Of a stretch of DNA of 14,350 nt, positions 8,014 through 14,350 are shown one piece after another. The stretch spans positions 1 through 14,350 of the forward strand of contig DATKMG010000761.1 of assembly GCA_035541995.1 (NCBI GenBank), in the 5' to 3' direction. Under the pieces are notes generated by a model. That model searched no databases, had not been told where the DNA came from, and saw only the letters and a program-made list of their open reading frames with translations. Within the stretch, counting starts at the first letter, position 1. Every line of letters begins with the position of its first letter. A program made the translations under genes and the position numbers. The DNA is from DATKMG01 sp035541995. GTDB lineage: Bacteria; Acidobacteriota; Terriglobia; Versatilivoradales; Versatilivoraceae.

Positions 8014-8075
8014 CCCTCACCCACGGCCCTCTCCCGCAGCGCGGGAGAGGGAGGCGCCTTAGCGCCGGGTGAGGG
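8014..8075. repeat. REP-like nested palindromic intergenic repeat
   Basis: Outer arms CCCTCACCC (8014-8022) and GGGTGAGGG (8067-8075) enclose a perfect 11-bp hairpin, CCCTCTCCCGC/GCGGGAGAGGG (8027-8037, 8041-8051), and a small one, GGCGC/GCGCC (8053-8057, 8062-8066). The result is a cruciform of 62 bases. This style of element is commonly dispersed in bacterial genomes. It may also weaken transcription between the two hydrolase genes. Confidence 0.7.
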
Positions 8076-8136
8076 TGTCGCCCGACTCAATGTATCCTCT
8101 TGTTTAAAACTTCGTATCAGATAGAAAGGAAATTTC

Positions 8137-9633
8137 ATGGGCGCACTTGGAAAGCAGAAAAAATTTCTCCGACCATTTCTCAAGATCCACCTGCCTCTCG
8201 CGCTTGGAGTTTTGGTGCTGGGCAGCCAGGCGCTGGTGAATGCTCAAGAGGTAAAGGTCTTCGTTTCTTCGCAGGCTGGCGACCGGATGTCTTCCAAGCC
8301 GGCCCTTCACTTCGAGAGTAAGGCTGGGGTGAAGGCTCCGGTGTTTACCATCAACGAAGAAGTGAAGTTCCAGAAAATTGACGGTTTTGGGGCCTCACTC
8401 CTTGAAGCGGGCCTGATTTGTATCAACAGTCTCCCTGCCGACAAGCAAGAGGAGGTTCTACGTGCGCTGTTTGATCCCCAACAAGGCGCGGGTTATTCCG
8501 CGATGAAAACGGTCATCGGCGCGACCGACTTCCAATCGGCGGGGCCGTTCTTCACTTATAACGACACGGCCGGCGACGTCTCGATGCAACACTTCTCCAT
8601 CGCACGGGACCTGGAGCCGAACGGGGAAATCACCTTTATCAAGAGGGCGCGCAAGTACGGCCGCTTCGTCCTCCAGGCGCCTATGGATTACCCTCCGGAC
8701 TGGATGCTCACTAGTGTTCAGGACCGCAAGAAGCAGGATGTCGACCCCAAGTATTATGACGCGCTGGCGCTCTATTACCTGCGCTACCTGCAGGAATATG
8801 AGAAGAACGGTGTCTTTATTGACTATTTGAGTCTGTTTAATGAGCCTGGGGTCTATACGAAAATAAACTATGAAGAAATTCGGGAATTGCTGAAGAACCA
8901 TGTGGGGCCTCTGCTGGAGAAATCGGGGACGAAAACCAAGATTCAGTTAAGTGAGGCGCCTTCCCGCGGCAACGCCCACCAGAACTATCACCTCGCGCTG
9001 GATGACCCGGAAGCTCTGAAATATGTCGGCGGCCTTGCCTATCATGGCTACGACTGGACTAAGCCAGGCGCCTACGGCCAGATCGCGGAAGTTCATAAGA
9101 AATATCCGCAGTTCCCGATGTGGATGACCGAAGTCTGCCATGCCTATGAAATCGGTGAGCCCCGGAGCATGCCCATGCCGCTTTACGACTTCAAAGACGG
9201 CGATCTCTGGGGGAACATGATCATGTCGGACCTCGAAGCGGGCGCCTCAGCCTGGGTCTACTGGAATATGGTTCTCGATGAAAAGGGCGGTCCGTGGCTG
9301 GTATCGCCCGTACATGAGGATCCCGATCCCAATGAGCAGCACCCCGTCGTGATCGTCAATCGCAAGACCCAGGAGGTTACCTACACGGGCCTCTATTATT
9401 ATCTCGCTCACTTCAGCAAGTTCGTGCGGCCAGGCGACGTGCGGGTAGCGACAGCGGGTTCGGTGCAGGGAGTCCGGTGCATGGCGTTCAAGACACCTGG
9501 TGGAGGAATAATTGCCGAGTTCCTGAATAGCCGGAAAACTGACGCCAATGTGGCTCTGGACTCAAAAGGTCGTGTTCTTAACGTTACCCTTCCCGCGCTC
9601 TCGATCACAACTCTGATGTGGAATCCAGTGTAA
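8137..9633 (+). CDS. Secreted GH30-family glycosidase (glucosylceramidase-like)
   Basis: The product has 498 residues; the start at 8137 follows GAAAGGA by 6 bases. Residues 1-36 are a signal peptide (basic N-terminus, hydrophobic core, VNA-QE cleavage). GH30 hallmarks follow: FQKIDGFGASL, the FTYNDTAGDVSMQHFSIARD segment, SLFNEPGV with acid/base E236, WMTEVCHAYE with nucleophile E332, ASAWVYWNMVLDEKGGPWL, and YYYLAHFSKFVRPGDVRV leading into the C-terminal beta domain. Length and the 96-residue spacing of the glutamates fit the family. Members cleave beta-glucosyl, beta-1,6-glucan, xylan or related links with retention. The subfamily cannot be fixed, though the C-terminal half recalls glucosylceramidases and beta-1,6-glucanases. 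The stop is followed within 2 bases by the ribosome binding site of the next, truncated gene, suggesting a former operon. Confidence 0.88.
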   Translation: MGALGKQKKFLRPFLKIHLPLALGVLVLGSQALVNAQEVKVFVSSQAGDRMSSKPALHFESKAGVKAPVFTINEEVKFQKIDGFGASLLEAGLICINSLPADKQEEVLRALFDPQQGAGYSAMKTVIGATDFQSAGPFFTYNDTAGDVSMQHFSIARDLEPNGEITFIKRARKYGRFVLQAPMDYPPDWMLTSVQDRKKQDVDPKYYDALALYYLRYLQEYEKNGVFIDYLSLFNEPGVYTKINYEEIRELLKNHVGPLLEKSGTKTKIQLSEAPSRGNAHQNYHLALDDPEALKYVGGLAYHGYDWTKPGAYGQIAEVHKKYPQFPMWMTEVCHAYEIGEPRSMPMPLYDFKDGDLWGNMIMSDLEAGASAWVYWNMVLDEKGGPWLVSPVHEDPDPNEQHPVVIVNRKTQEVTYTGLYYYLAHFSKFVRPGDVRVATAGSVQGVRCMAFKTPGGGIIAEFLNSRKTDANVALDSKGRVLNVTLPALSITTLMWNPV

Positions 9634-9647
9634 GAGGAGGTGAGAAA

Positions 9648-10154
9648 ATAGCTGGTAATTCAGACCATCTGTCTGCCTTTGTCCGATACCATTGGTTGCT
9701 GTGTGCTCCAGCGGCACTCCTGATATTTGCCATAACCGCCTTGGGTTTAGCTGCGGGGGATATGAAGCGGAACGTGCCAGGTCGCATTCCTCCCAAGCTT
9801 TCTTCTCAAATTGAAAACGGACTGGGAGGCGTCAATACCAGCTTGCCACGAGACCCGTATATTCCTTGGAACCGCTGGTGGCGGAGCGGCATGTTTGATT
9901 CCGGCATCAAGTGGGCTCGGATCGGCCAGTATGAGGATACATCAGACAGCACGGGCTGGGACTGGATCGAACAGAAGCGCGGGGAATTCAGCAGCCTGCC
10001 CGAGCTCGATGACTATGTGGATCCCCTGGTCGACAACGGCATCAAGGTTCGACTCCAACTTATATATGGGAACCCCATGTATACATCTCCGGTAGCTACT
10101 ATTCGACAATGTTGCGCATCTGAAGGGCCCGGGGATGGCGGAGTATGCGGATGA
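9648..10154 (+). pseudogene. Truncated second copy of the GH39-like hydrolase N-terminus, with ATA at the start position
   Basis: The translation aligns with residues 1-148 of the GH39-like gene at 6034: about 85 percent identity from RIPxKxSSQIENGLGG through MYTSP, lower in the signal region. After MYTSPV (about 10092) homology stops abruptly and the frame ends at TGA (10152-10154), so both catalytic glutamates and the fibronectin III domain are absent. The codon aligned with the paralogue's ATG is ATA (9648-9650), placed 6 bases after a good GGAGGT (9636-9641). The frame is also open from an ATG at 9618 inside the GH30 gene, but that lacks a site. Most base differences from the first copy are synonymous, suggesting that both copies were selected for a long time before this one was lost. 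Confidence 0.85.
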
Positions 10155-10194
10155 ATTCTGTGTTGACTTCCGTGCACAGGGGACCTTATATTAA
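10096..10194 (+). other. Unassigned protein-like reading frame after the truncation point
   Basis: Starting directly at the break in the duplicate hydrolase, another frame reads LLFDNVAHLKGPGMAEYADE and continues for 12 residues to TAA at 10192-10194. Its composition looks like a genuine protein fragment, which would fit fusion of two gene remnants at a deletion. I do not recognise the family. Confidence 0.25.
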
Positions 10195-10624
10195 CTGGCA
10201 GGAGATTCCTGTGCGACAAGTTGATTCTCTTCCAAGTGGGGTATGCCCAGCTGCCAGGGAACTGTTCACATTTGACGACTCACTTCAAAGGCGGGATCAT
10301 ATCAGAACAGAGTGTTTATTCATAAAGGGTGCGGTCCTGTTCCTGCTGGTTGCTGTCGTATCTCTCTCAACTCTGGCCAAAACCAGCCGCTGTCTTCCCC
10401 ATTCTAACCCTGCCAGATATCTCTCACAAGTCGGCAAGATGCGTGAGCCTTCAACTCAGAGGCTGAATGAAGGCCAGACTCTGAACAGAGATTCAGGAGA
10501 TCAGCCTTTTTTAATTCTAGAAACTGGAATACCTCTTTCACAGGGGACCGAACAACCTCTACCCAAGTCCTCTACAGCCCTTAATACCCATCAGCTTCGT
10601 TCTCCTCCTTTCGATTTTTCTTAG
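10145..10624 (+). CDS. Hypothetical protein with one hydrophobic segment; doubtful gene
   Basis: This 159-codon open frame has a single hydrophobic stretch at about residues 58-78 (FIKGAVLFLLVAVVSLSTLA), then a polar, Ser/Pro/Gln-rich tail with no recognisable motif. It overlaps the end of the truncated hydrolase by 10 bases. A weak GGAG (10140-10143) lies 7 bases before an in-frame ATG at 10151. No family is recognised. It sits between two gene remnants, so it may be chance open frame in decayed DNA. A shorter secreted protein beginning just before the hydrophobic segment is an alternative, but no start codon is well placed. Confidence 0.25.
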   Translation: MRMNSVLTSVHRGPYINWQEIPVRQVDSLPSGVCPAARELFTFDDSLQRRDHIRTECLFIKGAVLFLLVAVVSLSTLAKTSRCLPHSNPARYLSQVGKMREPSTQRLNEGQTLNRDSGDQPFLILETGIPLSQGTEQPLPKSSTALNTHQLRSPPFDFS

Positions 10625-10688
10625 CCTGATTTTTTCTTCTTGATTCTCTGCGATAGCAGGACCCTGACACCCCGTAGTCCGACCTTGA

Positions 10689-10925
10689 AGGGGGGTCATT
10701 CTGCCTGTTTTCTTTTGGGCTGTCGAGGTTGGGGGATTAAAGGCACGTCCTGGCGACCTCCTCCACGGTGATCGTCATGAAGTGCCGACCGTTCCGATGG
10801 AAGAGGCTGTGCGGATTCCCGGCGTAGCTGTGAAATTGCTGGGGAAGGAACGGCAGGTGATTGACTTATGCCGCTCGCCTGATTCCTCTCTGTAGAAACT
10901 GCGCGAAGTATTTGAGGCTGATTGA
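10689..10925 (+). pseudogene. C-terminal remnant of an RraA-family protein
   Basis: One frame reads AVEVGGLKARPGDLLHGDRH (from 10719), then IPGVAVKLLGKERQVIDLCR and SPDSSL, then TAG (10893-10895), then KLREVFEAD and TGA (10923-10925). The order VEVGGL, PGDLLHGDRH, IP, ER-VI-LC-SPD-SL, KLRE is that of the C-terminus of RraA-like (formerly dimethylmenaquinone methyltransferase-like) proteins, some of which act as aldolases or ribonuclease regulators. The internal TAG stands where a Glu would be expected (GAG to TAG). In this frame TGA at 10686-10688 blocks the 5' side and no N-terminal half is visible, so this is a truncated, inactive relic. Confidence 0.65.
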
Positions 10926-11034
10926 GAACGCGAGCGCTAAATACGACTATCAGATTCAACTCGCGTCCCTGAACTATGAAGCCGGAACCCTATAGGAGTT
11001 ATTAAAGAGTCCCCTTCCGGGTCAAGGAGAAAAC

Positions 11035-12018
11035 ATGACACCAAACGAAAGACAGAGATGCAGCTATCAAGGATGTCGGACTGCAAAGTGGGTTCCTCTC
11101 CTGGCTCTCTTTCTGTCGTATGTCTCCCTGCTTTATGGGAGGATGGCGACAGTCAAATCCGTCCGGGATTCCTCAGAAGGCTCGAGTTTGAAAGTCAATG
11201 TGGATTTGATACTGGTCAATGCAACAGTGACCGATCACCATCAAGGGTTTGTGACGAATCTAGGGAGAGAGGACTTTCGAGTCTTCGAGGACAAAGTAGA
11301 GCAAACCATTTGTCAATTCAGTAACGTGGACCTCCCCGCATCCATCGGCTTGGTCGTAGACATCAGCGGCAGCATGATTGACAAAATGGCACAGACTAGA
11401 GAGGCTCTCGCTGCTTTCTTGAAGACCAGCAACCAGCTGGATGAATATTTTCTGCTTACCTTTGCCAATCGCCCGGTGATGGAAACCACATTCACCTTTG
11501 ATATTGCGAGCATCCAAAACCGTGTGGCTTTCAAACGTGCCGGGGGTGCAACAACGCTTTACGACGCCATCTACCTGGCTCTGGAAGGTATAAAACATAG
11601 CCATAATCCCCAAAAGGCCATCCTGCTGATCACTGACGGCGAAGACACCGCGAGCCGTTATTCCCTATCAGACGTTCGCCAGGCCTTGCAGGAGGCCGAC
11701 TGCCAGATTTTTGTCATCGGCATTCTCAGTCCTGGCCTCCCCGATGAAAACCTGGCCTTTAGTGTCAGCGATCTTCTGACAGAAATGGCCGACACAACGG
11801 GTGGCACGGCCTACTTCCCGGGTTCGGCCAGCGATCTGCCCACCATGTGCGAACAAATTGCCAGGGAAATCAAGAGTGAATACGTCTTGGGCTACACGCC
11901 TTCCAACAACACCCGAGACGGACGATGGCGGAAGATCAAAGTAAGAGTTCATGCCCCCAAGGAAAACCACTCCCTCTCCATCCACGCCAAAAGGGGCTAT
12001 TACGCGCCTTCCCACTGA
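11035..12018 (+). CDS. Secreted VWFA-related domain protein, acidobacterial type
   Basis: The product has 327 residues; AAGGAG (11024-11029) lies 5 bases before the ATG. The N-terminus has a basic stretch and a hydrophobic segment (VPLLALFLSYVSLLYG, 20-35), a signal peptide or anchor. Residues 52-95 (KVNVDLILVNATVTD, GFVTNLGREDFRVFEDKVEQ) are the lead-in typical of the acidobacterial VWFA-related family. The VWA domain has a complete metal-binding site: DISGSM (D109, S111, S113), T173 in GGATTLYDA, and D201 in LITDGEDT. The C-terminal SEYVLGYTPSNNTRDGRWRKIKV and GYYAPS match the family's end. Such proteins bind ligands extracytoplasmically through the metal site; the specific role is unknown. 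It is transcribed towards zwf. Confidence 0.85.
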   Translation: MTPNERQRCSYQGCRTAKWVPLLALFLSYVSLLYGRMATVKSVRDSSEGSSLKVNVDLILVNATVTDHHQGFVTNLGREDFRVFEDKVEQTICQFSNVDLPASIGLVVDISGSMIDKMAQTREALAAFLKTSNQLDEYFLLTFANRPVMETTFTFDIASIQNRVAFKRAGGATTLYDAIYLALEGIKHSHNPQKAILLITDGEDTASRYSLSDVRQALQEADCQIFVIGILSPGLPDENLAFSVSDLLTEMADTTGGTAYFPGSASDLPTMCEQIAREIKSEYVLGYTPSNNTRDGRWRKIKVRVHAPKENHSLSIHAKRGYYAPSH

Positions 12019-12414
12019 AGGAATTGTTCTGCATCCGAACCCACCCGCTGCAAGGAAGCTGTGAAGGAATTTGGAATATCTGGAAAGCACGGCGTGAGGG
12101 CACGCCGCCTCCAATGATTCGCAAGGAGTTTCGAGCGCCGTTGGAGGCCCGGTGCCCCCACCGGGCGAATTCTTCACAGCTTCAGGGTGTGTGAGGGGAG
12201 AAATAACATCCTTTCTGAAATATCCATCAGGTCGCCTCGACAAGGGCCGCTCTGTAACAGGCTTATTGCCTGCACCTGGCAATGGCACTTTTCTGCCTCC
12301 AGTGGCCTCTCTTTCAAGCAGCGCATTCAGGCCAGCATAAGCATAGATCGTCGGCGACTGTTTTGCATCGTCCCTTAAGGAGTTGAATTCGGTATCGGCC
12401 GGTCCTCCCAGGAC
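12019..12414. other. Convergent intergenic region with hairpins
   Basis: These 396 bases lie between the VWA gene and zwf, with no credible gene. GGCGTG-AGGG-CACGCC (12091-12106) and GCCCGGTG-CCCC-CACCGGGC (12147-12166) are perfect hairpins in GC-rich context. GTCCT-CCC-AGGAC (12402-12414) abuts the zwf stop. No ideal T tract follows any of them. Confidence 0.5.
12147..12166 (+). terminator. Candidate terminator or palindromic repeat after the VWA gene
   Basis: A perfect 8-bp stem with a CCCC loop lies 129 bases after the VWA stop and is followed by GAATTCTTC, only weakly T-rich. It may instead be a dispersed palindrome, since the flanking CGTTGGAG...GGGCGAA context looks repeat-like. Confidence 0.35.
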
Positions 12415-13938
12415 TTATCGCGAGTTTGTCCATTGACGGTGATCGCGTGCGAGCAGTTCGTCGGCTTCCTTTGGTCCCCACGAGCCGGCGCTGTAGTTTG
12501 GGAAATTGCGCGGCGGCAAGGCTTTCCAAACATCCAGGATGGGTTCCACGACGCCCCAACCCGCCTCCACCATGTCGGCTCGCTGAAACAGCGTGGCGTC
12601 ACCCGTCATGCAGTCATACAAGAGCCGCTCATACCCTGTGCTTGGCTCGCTACCGAAGTAGTCTCCGTACTTGAAACTCATGTCCACAGAACCTACATGG
12701 ACCAGTGGCCCCGGTATCTTGGCACCAAAGCGCAATGAGATACCTTCATCCGGCTGGATGTGCATGACCAGCAGATTGGGACTTAAGCGCTCTACTGGTG
12801 TGTCCCGGAATAGGATAAAGGGCGCACGCCGGAACTGAATGGCGATCTCAGTATAGCGTTTCGCAAGCCGTTTCCCGGTGCGAACATAAAAGGGAACGTC
12901 GGCCCACCGCCAGTTGTCGATCGATAATTTCAAGGCCACAAAGGTCTCAGTCTGTGAATCCGGCGCAACCTGAGGTTCTGATCGATAAGCCTGCAAATGC
13001 TCGTTGCCCTGTACACCGCTTCCGTATTGGCCGCGGACCGCTCGTACCAATACATCTTCCGGCGTCAAGACCTGGATGGCGCGCAGAATCTTAGTTTGTT
13101 CATCACGAACCGCATCGGCATGAAACGAGATGGGAGGTTCCATAGCCGTGAGTGAAACCAATTGCAGGATATGGTTTGGTACCATGTCACGCAATGCTCC
13201 GGCGTGCTCGTAATAACCACCTCGATGCTCCACGCCTAGTGTCTCAGCCACGGTAATCTGGACATGATCAATATAGCGGCGGTTCCAGACCGGTTCGAAA
13301 ATCCCATTGGAGAAGCGAAAAACCAGGATATTCTGCACAGTCTCTTTGCCCAGGTAGTGATCGATGCGGTAGATCTGCTGCTCCGTCAGGGCCTTGCTGA
13401 TCTCCTGGTTCAGAGACCGAGCAGAATCCAGATCCCGGCCGAAGGGCTTTTCGATCACGACCCGGCGCCAATGGCCGTTGCGTTCATTTGTAAGTCCTAC
13501 GACCCCCAACTGTCTGATGATTTCCCCAAACAAGGATGGAGTTGTGGCCAGATAATAGAGACAATTGCCCTGGGTACCGTGCTTTTGGTCGACTTCGGCA
13601 ATTAGGACTTCCAAACGCACGTATGCGGCCGGGTCTCGAAAGTCGCCTGATAGGTAGTAAAGCCGTTCGAGCAACCAATCGCAAAATGCGCAATCATCGG
13701 GCGCTCCACCCGAATCTTTAAGCTCTGCCCGGATTCGCTTTCTAAAATCATCTTGACTGAACTCGTCGACTGCGAATCCCACCAAGGCAAAATCCTTGGG
13801 TAGCAACTGTTTCTTGGCAAGGTTGTACAGCGCAGGGACCAGCTTGCGCTTCGTTAAATCACCCGAGGCCCCGAAGATGATCATGATACAGGGATCCCCG
13901 GGCCTGCCCTGCTGCTCGATATCTGTTTGACTTTCCAT
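12415..13938 (-). CDS. zwf: Glucose-6-phosphate 1-dehydrogenase
   Basis: The enzyme oxidises glucose 6-phosphate to 6-phosphogluconolactone with NADP+ (or NAD+) in the cytoplasm, the entry to the oxidative pentose phosphate and Entner-Doudoroff routes. The product has 507 residues, the usual length. The Rossmann motif FGASGDLTKRKL starts near residue 22, VIEKPFGRDL is in the first half, and the signature RIDHYLGKETVQN carries H194 and K198; MVPNHILQLVSLTAMEPP follows. The frame is intact. Two starts compete: 13947, whose ATG directly abuts AGGAG, and 13938, 9 bases after AGGAG. The second has the workable spacing, so I chose it. The gene stands alone, convergent with the VWA gene, with no pgl or gnd visible. 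It ends in TAA. Confidence 0.95.
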   Translation of the reverse strand: MESQTDIEQQGRPGDPCIMIIFGASGDLTKRKLVPALYNLAKKQLLPKDFALVGFAVDEFSQDDFRKRIRAELKDSGGAPDDCAFCDWLLERLYYLSGDFRDPAAYVRLEVLIAEVDQKHGTQGNCLYYLATTPSLFGEIIRQLGVVGLTNERNGHWRRVVIEKPFGRDLDSARSLNQEISKALTEQQIYRIDHYLGKETVQNILVFRFSNGIFEPVWNRRYIDHVQITVAETLGVEHRGGYYEHAGALRDMVPNHILQLVSLTAMEPPISFHADAVRDEQTKILRAIQVLTPEDVLVRAVRGQYGSGVQGNEHLQAYRSEPQVAPDSQTETFVALKLSIDNWRWADVPFYVRTGKRLAKRYTEIAIQFRRAPFILFRDTPVERLSPNLLVMHIQPDEGISLRFGAKIPGPLVHVGSVDMSFKYGDYFGSEPSTGYERLLYDCMTGDATLFQRADMVEAGWGVVEPILDVWKALPPRNFPNYSAGSWGPKEADELLARDHRQWTNSR

Positions 13939-14022
13939 TGCGCTCATCTCCTGCCGGAAGTACTAGCCCAACTAGAGGCACGGCGTTTTATTTGATTCGT
14001 TCCATGGGGGAGGTACAGAATA

Positions 14023-14028
14023 AGTATA
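14023..14028 (-). promoter_or_regulatory. Possible -10 element for zwf
   Basis: On the minus strand TATACT lies 85 bases before the zwf start, in an AT-rich stretch. The hexamer 17 bases upstream (CATGAG) is not a good -35. This is weak evidence. Confidence 0.25.
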
Positions 14029-14218
14029 CCCTAAGATTAAAGAGGCTCATGAGCGGATCTGATTCCGAGAGGTGTCTGATCAGAGGATTTGGTGCGTCAC
14101 AGATGTGATGAATCAGGGCAGACTTACCGTTCAACGGAGATGCTGGTTCAGGGTTTCTTGGCGACCTGGCAACCACTCACTTGGCCTGAAAGGCCAAGAC
14201 TGGAGATTAGACATTTGT

Positions 14219-14320
14219 GAAGCGGCAGGAGGCCGCTTCTTCCTTATTGAGCCCCGCTGGGGGCGGCAGACAGTAGCCCAGGGCGCCGTCAGCGGCAGGA
14301 GCCGCTGCGGCCGCCCTGGG
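14219..14320. repeat. Cluster of palindromic repeats
   Basis: Three hairpins follow one another: GAAGCGGC-AGGAG-GCCGCTTC (14219-14239), GCCCC-GCTG-GGGGC (with arms 14251-14255 and 14260-14264), and a long one with outer arms CCCAGGGCG/CGCCCTGGG (14277-14285, 14312-14320) and inner arms CAGCGGC-AGGA-GCCGCTG (14290-14307). The core AGCGGCAGGAG(G)CCGCT therefore occurs twice. This looks like a dispersed intergenic repeat family rather than a single terminator, although TTCTTCCTTATT after the first hairpin would also allow termination on the plus strand. Confidence 0.6.
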
Positions 14321-14350
14321 TGGGCGTTCCCGCCGATTTACACCCTCTCC

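Larger units (their letters stand above)
13939..14350. other. Gene-free right edge upstream of zwf
   Basis: No convincing gene is present in these 412 bases; a 62-codon minus-strand frame at 13988-14176 has no family features. A perfect hairpin, CTTGGCCT-GAA-AGGCCAAG, lies at 14180-14198, and the right end is a block of palindromes listed separately. The zwf promoter should lie here. Confidence 0.5.

Noticed and set aside
13988..14176. 62-codon minus-strand frame upstream of zwf
   Set aside because: No ribosome binding site, no motif, and it covers the likely zwf promoter.
1..14350. CRISPR array, tRNA, rRNA or insertion sequence
   Set aside because: No regularly spaced repeats, no cloverleaf with the T-arm consensus, no rRNA core sequence and no transposase-like frame with terminal repeats was seen by eye on either strand.

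Overview
The window looks like a chromosomal segment of an Acidobacteriota bacterium (soil or subsurface type, moderately high GC). The evidence is the combination of three things: an Oar/TonB-dependent receptor with an N-terminal carboxypeptidase-regulatory domain, a secreted von Willebrand A protein of the 'acidobacterial VWFA-related' type, and secreted glycoside hydrolases separated by palindromic intergenic repeats. This assignment rests on family recognition only.

Layout, left to right. (1) 1-299 is gene-free and holds two inverted repeats, one a probable terminator. (2) 300-1721, minus strand: a DegT/DnrJ/EryC1/StrS-type PLP aminotransferase with an N-terminal twin-arginine signal. (3) 1722-2275: a divergent intergenic region whose right half (2038-2228) is packed with perfect inverted repeats and probably forms the 5' leader of the next gene. 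(4) 2276-5767, plus strand: a full-length outer-membrane TonB-dependent receptor interrupted only by an in-frame TAG at codon 494, followed by a strong intrinsic terminator. (5) 6034-7872: a secreted clan GH-A hydrolase (GH39-like) with a C-terminal fibronectin III domain. (6) 8014-8075: a REP-like nested palindrome. (7) 8137-9633: a secreted GH30 glycosidase. (8) 9648-10154: a truncated second copy of the N-terminus of the GH39-like gene, whose expected start codon is ATA. (9) 10095-10925: decayed DNA with an unassigned reading frame and a recognisable C-terminal remnant of an RraA-family protein. (10) 11035-12018: the secreted VWA protein. (11) 12415-13938, minus strand: zwf, glucose-6-phosphate dehydrogenase. 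(12) 13939-14350: no gene, but a cluster of palindromes at the right edge.

How the genes may work together (inference): receptor, GH39-like enzyme, GH30 enzyme and the former second GH39-like gene resemble a small glycan-use locus. The hydrolases would act outside the cytoplasm and the receptor would import or bind the released material. That locus appears to be eroding: the receptor carries a nonsense codon, the duplicate hydrolase is truncated, and an unrelated RraA fragment lies next to it. zwf and the VWA gene look like independent neighbours.

Best candidates for something new: the structured leader before the receptor, the exported DegT-family enzyme, the single-amber receptor, and the GH39-like family with its very conserved tryptophan-rich N-terminal region.
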